Positions 58,473 through 64,000 of a stretch of DNA of 64,000 nucleotides are shown piece after piece. Within the stretch, counting starts at the first letter, position 1. Each line of letters starts with the position of its first letter. The notes under the pieces were generated by a model. That model saw only the letters and a program-made list of their open reading frames with translations. It ran no database searches and had not been told where the DNA came from. This DNA is from Kribbella pratensis (GTDB lineage: Bacteria > Actinomycetota > Actinomycetes > Propionibacteriales > Kribbellaceae). The translations under genes were made by a program, and so were the position numbers. The DNA lies in NCBI RefSeq assembly GCF_004365355.1, contig NZ_SODP01000002.1, positions 124,001 to 188,000 on the forward strand. Reading direction: 5' to 3'.

Positions 58473-59420
58473 ATGCGCGCGATCCAGGTCACCCAGTTCG
58501 GCGGTCCCGAGGTCCTCGTCCCGGCCGAGCTGGACCCACCGGTCGCCGGACCGGACCAGCTCCTGGTCGAGGTCACCGCCGCCGGGGTGAACTTCGCCGA
58601 CACCCATCGCACGGACGGCTCCTACCGCGGCGGCGTCAAGCTCCCGTTCGTCCCCGGCGTCGAGATCGTCGGACGCACCGACGGGGGTCGTCGCATCCTC
58701 TCCCCCATCTTCGAGACCGGAGGCGGGTACGCCGAGTACGCCGTCGCGCCGATCAACAGCGCGGTCGACGTACCGGATGAGGTCAGCGACGGGCAGGCGC
58801 TCGCGCTACTCATCCAAGGACTCACCGCGTGGCACGTGCTGAAGAACAGCGCGCGGCTGAGCCCCGGCGAAACCGTCCTGGTCAACGCTGCCGCGGGTGG
58901 GGTCGGATCGCTGGCCGTCCAGCTCGCGAAGCACTTCGGGGCCGGGCGGGTCATCGCGACAGCGTCGACGGATGCCAAGCGGGAGCTCGCCCTGGAGCTC
59001 GGCGCGGACGTTGCCGTCGACAACAACCCTCACGGCTACACCGAGAGGGTGCTCAAGGCAACCGACGGCGTCGACGTCGTACTGGATTCGACCGGCGGGG
59101 CAACGATGTTGGCCGGACTCCAATGCCTGAACGGATTCGGCCGACTGGTGAACTACGGCAACGCCGGCCGCGAAGGTCGACCGTCCGTCGACCCGAGCGC
59201 GCTTGCCCAACGCAACCTTTCGGTCGCGGGCTTCTGGCTCGTGCCGGCGATGGAGCTCCCCGGCGGGTACGCCGAACCGCTGATCGAGCTCCTCGCACTC
59301 ACCGCCGCGAAGAAGCTCAGCCCGCTCGTTGGTGCGGAGTACCCGCTCGAAGAGGCCCGTCGATCCCACGAGGATCTCCTGGCCCGTCGGACCACCGGCA
59401 AGCTGATCCTCAAGCCCTGA
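58473..59420 (+). CDS. Quinone oxidoreductase-like MDR protein
   Basis: A 315-residue medium-chain reductase without zinc ligands: AIQVTQFGGPEVLVPAELDPP is the quinone-reductase opening, and the NADPH loop AAAGGVGSLAVQLAKHFG is near residues 138-155. It reduces quinones or activated alkenes with NADPH. No clear ribosome site precedes the ATG, so leaderless translation is possible. The end overlaps the convergent epoxide hydrolase by eleven bases. Confidence 0.87.
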   Translation: MRAIQVTQFGGPEVLVPAELDPPVAGPDQLLVEVTAAGVNFADTHRTDGSYRGGVKLPFVPGVEIVGRTDGGRRILSPIFETGGGYAEYAVAPINSAVDVPDEVSDGQALALLIQGLTAWHVLKNSARLSPGETVLVNAAAGGVGSLAVQLAKHFGAGRVIATASTDAKRELALELGADVAVDNNPHGYTERVLKATDGVDVVLDSTGGATMLAGLQCLNGFGRLVNYGNAGREGRPSVDPSALAQRNLSVAGFWLVPAMELPGGYAEPLIELLALTAAKKLSPLVGAEYPLEEARRSHEDLLARRTTGKLILKP

Positions 59421-60528
59421 AGAATGCCCGGATATCGGCGGCCAGCACGGCGGGCTGTTCAAGAGCGGCGAAATGACCGCCGTGCGGATGACTGGTCCAG
59501 CGGACGACGTTGTCGGTACGAGCGACCTTGTGCCGCAGCGGGATGAAGTTCTCGTGCGCCAGATCGAGCAACGCCGTCGGCGTCGACGACGGCTCGGCCG
59601 GTTGACCCCAGTACGACGCATGCGCGCGCTCGTAGTAGATCGCGCCGGCCGATCCGGCGGTCCGGGTGAGCCAGTAGAGCATCACGTTCGTCAGCAGCAC
59701 GTCGCGGTCGATCGGCGACGCCGGATCCGACCAGGTCGCGAACTTCTCGGCGATCCACGCGAGCTGCCCCACGGGCGAATCGGTCAACGCATAAGCCACC
59801 GTCTGCGGTCGGGTCGACTGCAGATCGGCGTACCCCTGTTGCTCGGAAGCGAATGCCTGCTGCCGGCGCCACGAGGCCCACGTGCGTTCCTGCTCGGCCG
59901 GATCGAGCGGCGCAAGCTCCTCGGGAGTCGGCTCGGACGTCGCGCCCGCGCCAGGGATCAGATTGAGGTGTACGCCGATCACGCGCTCGGGGTCGATCCG
60001 CCCGACCTCGCGGGAGATCGCCGCACCCCAGTCGCCGCCCTGTACGCCGTACCGCGGGTAACCGAGACGTGTCATCAGCTCTGTCCACGCGCGGGCGACG
60101 CGCTTGAACTCCCAGCCGGGCTCCTGCACCGGGCCGGACAGCGTGAATCCCGGGATGGTCGGGATCACCAGGTGGAAGTCGGTCAGCAGCTTCGCGACCT
60201 CGGTGAACTCGACGACCGACCCTGGCCAACCGTGGGTGAGAACGAGCGGAACCGCCGACGGATCCGACGACGGAACATGCGCGAAATGGACCTGGGCACC
60301 TTCGATCACCGTCGTGTACTGCGGCCACTCGTTCAACCGCGCCTCGGCAGCGCGCCAGTCGTACCCGTCCCGCCAATGGGCGACCAGGTCTTGGAGGTAG
60401 GCCAAAGGGACACCGCGGGACCACTCCGCGCCGGGCAGCTCAGCGGGCCAGCGCACCAGGTCGAGGCGCCGGCGAAGGTCGTCCAGCTCGCTCTCCGGCA
60501 CATCCAGCCGGAACGGTTCGATCGTCAC
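59410..60528 (-). CDS. Epoxide hydrolase (EHN-type alpha/beta hydrolase)
   Basis: A 372-residue hydrolase with an N-terminal EHN domain (FRLDVPESELDDLRRRLDLVRWP). The oxyanion HGWPGSVVEF, the Asp nucleophile in QGGDWGAAIS and the final HPHGGHFAALEQP with the catalytic His are all present, as are candidate tyrosines in the lid. It opens epoxides to diols in the cytoplasm. GTG at 60528 begins the family match; the open frame reaches 60555. Confidence 0.87.
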   Translation of the reverse strand: MTIEPFRLDVPESELDDLRRRLDLVRWPAELPGAEWSRGVPLAYLQDLVAHWRDGYDWRAAEARLNEWPQYTTVIEGAQVHFAHVPSSDPSAVPLVLTHGWPGSVVEFTEVAKLLTDFHLVIPTIPGFTLSGPVQEPGWEFKRVARAWTELMTRLGYPRYGVQGGDWGAAISREVGRIDPERVIGVHLNLIPGAGATSEPTPEELAPLDPAEQERTWASWRRQQAFASEQQGYADLQSTRPQTVAYALTDSPVGQLAWIAEKFATWSDPASPIDRDVLLTNVMLYWLTRTAGSAGAIYYERAHASYWGQPAEPSSTPTALLDLAHENFIPLRHKVARTDNVVRWTSHPHGGHFAALEQPAVLAADIRAFFRA

Positions 60529-60571
60529 CCCGGAACCTTGCCACAGCGGAGTCACAGCGGAGCGGACTGCC

Positions 60572-60844
60572 TCAGGCGACGACCTTGGCGTGAGCCCGAT
60601 CCCGGACCACCTTGACCGCCACGGCGGCGATCACGCACAGCACACCGGCGCTGATCACGATCGTGACCAGCGTGCTCGCACCGTTCAGCGCGTTGTCGCA
60701 GGCCATCGGTGTGATCCCGCCTGCAGGCTGGAACGCCGAACCGCAGCGGGCGCCGCCGGCCGAGACCGAACGGAACCCGAGCAGGCCGCCGACGAGCAGC
60801 AGCACCACCCCGGCCGCGCCGAGAATCTTGTTCAGCGTGATCAC
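60572..60844 (-). CDS. Small two-segment membrane protein with conserved Cys pair (paralogue 2)
   Basis: A 90-residue paralogue of the protein encoded at 48711-48977: a first membrane segment after ITLNKILGAAG, the loop CGSAFQPAGGITPMACD, a second segment and a basic tail (KVVRDRAHAK). The loop has the same spacing between its two cysteines. Function is unknown. The GTG at 60844 is chosen by alignment with the paralogue; a start at 60874 is possible. It stands 44 bases upstream of the epoxide hydrolase start on the same strand. Confidence 0.68.
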   Translation of the reverse strand: MITLNKILGAAGVVLLLVGGLLGFRSVSAGGARCGSAFQPAGGITPMACDNALNGASTLVTIVISAGVLCVIAAVAVKVVRDRAHAKVVA

Positions 60845-61067
60845 GGTCAGACCGGATCTGCTGGTTGTGGGCATGCCGACGGCACACCCCGTGAGCCCCG
60901 TAGCACTTCGTTCACTCCTGACTTCGATGGACCACCCAGAATCGAACTTACGGTCAGGCCCGCGATGATCCCCACCCGAGCAGCCGGTCAGGACTGATTC
61001 TTCACAGAGTCCTTACTCAGAACATGACCGGCTGTGACGGTGATCTCAGATCAAATGGAAGTCACTG

Positions 61068-61355
61068 TCAGCCGAGGCGTTCTTCCAGGTGGACGGTGAT
61101 CTCGTCGCCGGGCTGCTTGCCGAGTTGGGTGCGTAGGTCGGCCTTGACGGGGAGTTTGTGGGTGCCGTCGCCGAGGGCCATGAAGGAGCTTTCGAACGGG
61201 TGTCCGTCCATGGTTCCGCGGACCTTGACCAGGCCGCGGGTGCCGAAGTACTCGGCCGAATCGGGCATCTGCACGTAGGTCCAGCCGCCCTTGGCGTCGC
61301 TCTTCAGCAGCGGCGCGGTGAAGGTCTTGTCCAGCTTTCCGGTCTTGTTGCTCAT
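61068..61355 (-). CDS. DUF1905-domain protein
   Basis: A 95-residue protein with the DUF1905 beta-barrel pattern: [49 protein letters not shown] and a C-terminal [10 protein letters not shown]. Relatives are often fused to YdeI-like (OmdA) domains and are unassigned. GAGAGGAGCTCACC just upstream gives a clear ribosome site. It is divergent from the GNAT gene by 77 bases. Confidence 0.85.
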   Translation of the reverse strand: MSNKTGKLDKTFTAPLLKSDAKGGWTYVQMPDSAEYFGTRGLVKVRGTMDGHPFESSFMALGDGTHKLPVKADLRTQLGKQPGDEITVHLEERLG

Positions 61356-61432
61356 GGTGAGCTCCTCTCTACACCCCTAGGTAGAGACTGCGGACAGGCT
61401 TTCGACAGCCAGGGCCAACTTATTCTGGGACG

Positions 61433-61951
61433 GTGCAGATGATCATCCGCCGGGCCGGGCGGGACGACGTACCGGCGGTGCTGGCTCTGCTCGACGGGGC
61501 CACCGAGTGGCTGGTCGCTCGCGGACAGACCGAGCAGTGGGGCACGGCGCCGCACTCGACCAGCCCGCGCCGGGTCGGGCAGATCACTGGGTTCGCGGAG
61601 GACGGCGGGCTGTGGGTCGGCGTGGAGGCGGGCCGCGTCGTCGGCGCGCTCGCGGTCGGTGCGGCGATGGAGTACGTGCCGCCGGCGACTGAGCCAGAGC
61701 TGTACGTCCGGCTCCTGGTCACCGAGCGCGCGTCCGCCGGGCAGAACATCGGCGGGCTACTGCTCGACCACGCCCGCGAGCTGGCCCGGGAGGCCGGCGT
61801 GAGCGTACTGCGGGTCGACTGCTTCGCGGGCGGCGACGGCGCGCTCGTCCGGTACTACGAGTCGCAGGGCTTCACCCGCGACGTGGCGTTCGCCGTACCG
61901 CGGGTCAATGAGCCGGACTGGCCGGGTCAGGTGCTTGCCCAGCGGTTGTGA
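61433..61951 (+). CDS. GNAT-family N-acetyltransferase
   Basis: A 172-residue acetyltransferase: IIRRAGRDDVPAVLALLDGA at the start and motif A YVRLLVTERASAGQNIGGLLLDHARELA (about residues 90-117), with the Q-N-I-G-G pyrophosphate loop in place of the usual R/Q-G-x-G. TATTCT six bases before the GTG suggests a leaderless message; ATG two codons on is an alternative start. The end overlaps the convergent CDF gene by 47 bases, a long overlap for this region. Confidence 0.82.
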   Translation: MQMIIRRAGRDDVPAVLALLDGATEWLVARGQTEQWGTAPHSTSPRRVGQITGFAEDGGLWVGVEAGRVVGALAVGAAMEYVPPATEPELYVRLLVTERASAGQNIGGLLLDHARELAREAGVSVLRVDCFAGGDGALVRYYESQGFTRDVAFAVPRVNEPDWPGQVLAQRL

Positions 61952-62921
61952 TCGACCGATGGACGGCGCCGTGCGAGTCGCTGCAGTGTGCGGAGCGGTC
62001 GTCGGCGGTGGCGTGATCGACCTGCAGCGTGGAGTGCGTCAGGTGGTGGCGCTCGGCCAGCACCTGCTCGATCTGGATCCTGATCTGGTGACAGTCGAGG
62101 CCCTCGGCAACCATGATGTGCGCGGACGCGGCCGGTTCGCCCGACGTGATCTCCCAGACGTGCAGGTCGTGGACCTCGACGACGCCCTCGATCGCGCACA
62201 GCTCGGCGCCGAGCGCCTGCGGGTCGATCGCGTTCGGCGCGGCCTCGAGGAAGATCCGGCCTGAGTCGCGAACCAGTCCGATGCCGGCCTTCAGCATCAG
62301 TACGGCGACCACGAGCGCGGCGATCGCGTCCGCCCGGGCGAACCCGGTGAGGAGCACGACGAGACCGGCGATCGCGGTCGCGATGAACGCGAACAGGTCG
62401 TTGAGGATGTGCTGGAACGCGCCCTCCACATTCAGGCTGGACCGGTTCGCCTTGCTGATCAGCCAGGTGGCGATCAGGTTCACGGCGATGCCGACCACGC
62501 CGGTGATCAGCACCAGCGCACCCTTGACCTCGGGCGGATGGATCATCCGGCTGACGGCCTCGTAGACGAAGTACGCCGCCAGCAGCAGCAGCGTGATGCC
62601 GTTGGCCTGCGCGGAGAGGATCTCGACCCGCTTGAAGCCGTACGTGAAGCCGCCCGCCGGCGGCTTCGCGGCCAGCCGGATCGCGAGCAGCGCGAGCGCG
62701 AGGGCGATCGCGTCGGTCAGCATGTGGGCCGCGTCGGTGACGAGTGCCAGCGAACCGGCCGCCAACCCGACGATCACCTCGGCGATCATGAAGCCGACGA
62801 TCAGCGCGAGCGCTCCGCCGAGCAGCTTCTTGTCCGCAGCAGCGCTCACCGCGTGGCCATGCCCGTGACCATGCCCCTGAGCATGCCCGTGACCCTGACC
62901 CGGACCGTGCCCGGTGCTCAT
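61905..62921 (-). CDS. Cation diffusion facilitator (CDF) metal exporter
   Basis: A 338-residue CDF transporter. The N-terminal 25 residues are a His/Gly-rich metal-binding stretch. Six membrane segments follow, with HxxxD in TM2 (AAHMLTDA) and HxxxD in TM5 (HILND) forming the Zn/Co/Cd transport site, then a C-terminal cytoplasmic domain (EVHDLHVWEI). It should export Zn2+, Co2+ or Cd2+ with proton exchange. Its start overlaps the stop of the ArsR gene (ATGA), so it is controlled by that sensor. Confidence 0.9.
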   Translation of the reverse strand: MSTGHGPGQGHGHAQGHGHGHGHAVSAAADKKLLGGALALIVGFMIAEVIVGLAAGSLALVTDAAHMLTDAIALALALLAIRLAAKPPAGGFTYGFKRVEILSAQANGITLLLLAAYFVYEAVSRMIHPPEVKGALVLITGVVGIAVNLIATWLISKANRSSLNVEGAFQHILNDLFAFIATAIAGLVVLLTGFARADAIAALVVAVLMLKAGIGLVRDSGRIFLEAAPNAIDPQALGAELCAIEGVVEVHDLHVWEITSGEPAASAHIMVAEGLDCHQIRIQIEQVLAERHHLTHSTLQVDHATADDRSAHCSDSHGAVHRSITTAGQAPDPASPAH

Positions 62922-63322
62922 GATTCGGACCGCTCCGGGTGGATGGCGTCGGTGTGCTCGGTGTGTGTGACGGCCAGGTCGACGAGCATCCGGACGTGCG
63001 CGTCGTCGAGGCGGTAGAACGCGTTCCGGCCGTCGCGCCGTACCGAGACCACTCGGTGCGCCCGGAGCAGGCGCAGGGCATGCGACGTCGCGGACTCGCT
63101 GAGCCCGGTGATCGCGGCCAGATCGCAGACGCACAGCTCCCCGTCGAGCAGGGCGACCAGCAGCTTGAGCCGCCGCGGGTCGCCGAGCAGCCCGAAAACG
63201 TCGGCGGTGTCGACGATGTCGTCCTCGCCGGGCATCCTGGCGTTGACGCTCGCGACCCGCTCCGGGTCGACCAGCTTGATGTTGCAAGCGTCAATGGCCT
63301 GCACATCTGCAGATCTGTTCAT
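62918..63322 (-). CDS. ArsR/SmtB-family metal-sensing repressor
   Basis: A 134-residue winged-helix repressor. Alpha-3 has ELCVCDL (Cys64, Cys66), and alpha-5 has D-x-H plus later histidines (Asp107, His109, His120, His123), so both the thiol site of Cd/Pb sensors and the alpha-5 site of Zn/Co/Ni sensors may exist. It is translationally coupled to the CDF exporter. A minus-strand promoter TTGCGA-18-TACCGT ends six bases before the ATG, suggesting a leaderless message. A weak imperfect repeat around 63300-63322 could be its operator. Confidence 0.87.
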   Translation of the reverse strand: MNRSADVQAIDACNIKLVDPERVASVNARMPGEDDIVDTADVFGLLGDPRRLKLLVALLDGELCVCDLAAITGLSESATSHALRLLRAHRVVSVRRDGRNAFYRLDDAHVRMLVDLAVTHTEHTDAIHPERSES

Positions 63323-63358
63323 ATGTCAACGGTAGGCGATCGCCACCACCGATCGCAA

Positions 63359-64000
63359 CTAACTCGTGAAAGTGCCCGGGAGGAACAGGGTCGTGGTCTT
63401 CCCGGTGACGATGCCGCTCGCCCATTGCAGCGCTCCGGCCCGCCCCGCGCCGTCGTTCTCGTTGAGTGCAAGTGAGATCGCGACCGGCCCGGCCGGTTGA
63501 CTCGCGAACCCGAGCGCCGTCCACGGCACCTTCACCTGGTACGACGTGACGCCGTCGGCACGCGTGATCGCGGCAGTCGCGCCGGGCGTGGTCCCGGTCG
63601 GGCTGCCGTCCGACGTACCGAACGTATAGACAGCAGGACCGGTCGGCAGTAGCGCGGCGCCGAGCTCTGTCGCGGTCGCGACTTCGCCGGGAAGGCCCTT
63701 GCTGATTGCGAACTGCAGGCTGTCGCCGCGCCACAGATTCGGAGCGGTTTCGGTCTGCGAGAAGACGTCGTCCGTGACAGCTGCGTTGATGGTCAGACCA
63801 GTTGCGTCGTACTGGAAGTTGGCCGAACCGGACAGGTCGGCCGCACCGCCCCAGGGGCGGGTGAAGGCGATCCAACTGGCGTCGGTGGCGAGGTTGATCG
63901 AGCTTGCCGGAGTCGTTGCCGAGGGCACGATCGGGTCGAACGCGGTGGTGCCCTTGGCGGAGACCTTGTTGCCGTCGGACGTGGTCAGGTCGACGGTGTA
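63359..64000 (-). CDS. CBM9-like (DOMON) secreted protein, C-terminal part
   Basis: The gene continues past the right edge, so only the last 213 residues are seen. The domain from about residue 30 of the visible part (WIAFTRPWGGAADLSGSANF, then LTINAAVTDDVFSQ and WRGDSLQFAI) matches CBM9-like carbohydrate-binding modules, usually at the C-terminus of secreted glycoside hydrolases. The preceding visible residues (TVDLTTSDGNKVSAKGTTAF) look like an Ig-like or CBM linker. Xylan- or glucan-binding is inferred. Confidence 0.72.
   Translation of the reverse strand, partial: YTVDLTTSDGNKVSAKGTTAFDPIVPSATTPASSINLATDASWIAFTRPWGGAADLSGSANFQYDATGLTINAAVTDDVFSQTETAPNLWRGDSLQFAISKGLPGEVATATELGAALLPTGPAVYTFGTSDGSPTGTTPGATAAITRADGVTSYQVKVPWTALGFASQPAGPVAISLALNENDGAGRAGALQWASGIVTGKTTTLFLPGTFTS

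Noticed and set aside
1..64000. tRNA, rRNA, prophage or integrated plasmid
   Set aside because: No cloverleaf-like tRNA, rRNA segment, integrase, attachment-site duplication or phage structural gene was recognised by eye. A dedicated tRNA search was not possible.

Overview
This is high-GC DNA with dense, often overlapping genes, many GTG starts (and one TTG), probable leaderless promoters and typically actinobacterial families: DUF222/HNH, DUF397, DUF5753 XRE regulators, SigK/RskA and a SigB/F-type sigma factor. The mix of glycoside hydrolases, LacI regulators and Gfo/Idh/MocA dehydrogenases suggests a soil actinomycete. Kribbella or a relative in the Propionibacteriales is my best guess, from gene content and not from a marker gene. 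No rRNA, tRNA, CRISPR array, prophage or intact insertion sequence was seen.

Layout. 1-4000: the tail of a sedolisin-type secreted peptidase, a 2-hydroxyacid dehydrogenase, and a fasciclin lipoprotein-sigK-rskA operon preceded by a SigK-like promoter. 4400-6600: a DUF222/HNH endonuclease whose start codon lies inside a perfect SOS box. 7000-11100: thioesterase, DHA2 exporter plus ECF sigma factor, PEP-mutase-family enzyme, and a small MT0933-type protein with a SigB/F-like promoter. 11200-18600: methyltransferase, Asp/Glu-racemase-like protein, SDR, GH95 fucosidase, and an ABC exporter divergent from a MarR regulator. 18600-27300: a two-component system, membrane proteins, a frameshifted 2-dehydropantoate reductase, a CGNR regulator, a DinB-like protein and esterase pair, and a POT transporter.

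27400-32100: a LacI regulator followed by three Gfo/Idh/MocA dehydrogenases and a 2OG-Fe(II) oxygenase. Two identical 14-bp operators tie the regulator to the operon, which looks like a sugar or polyol catabolic unit lacking its own transporter. 32100-42600: assorted enzymes, a formylglycine-generating enzyme carrying a sulfatase-like CxPxR motif at its own N-terminus, MarR- and TetR-controlled exporters with clear palindromic operators, and an aldo/keto reductase. 42900-48700: a LacI-GH51 arabinofuranosidase pair, a MerR regulator, and an rclR-rclA pair for the reactive-chlorine response.

48700-61000: two paralogous small membrane proteins (about 12 kb apart), an alcohol dehydrogenase, a geranylgeranyl-reductase-like flavoprotein next to two minisatellite arrays, a SigB/F-type sigma factor, and a WhiJ-like cluster. 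That cluster comprises a DUF397 protein, two DUF5753 XRE regulators, a resolvase-like protein without catalytic serine and two tiny genes, with the palindrome ATGCACGTGCAT present twice and a related site once. It is the best candidate for an incompletely described system. 61000-64000: DUF1905, GNAT, an ArsR-CDF metal efflux operon, and the end of a CBM9-like secreted protein running off the right edge.
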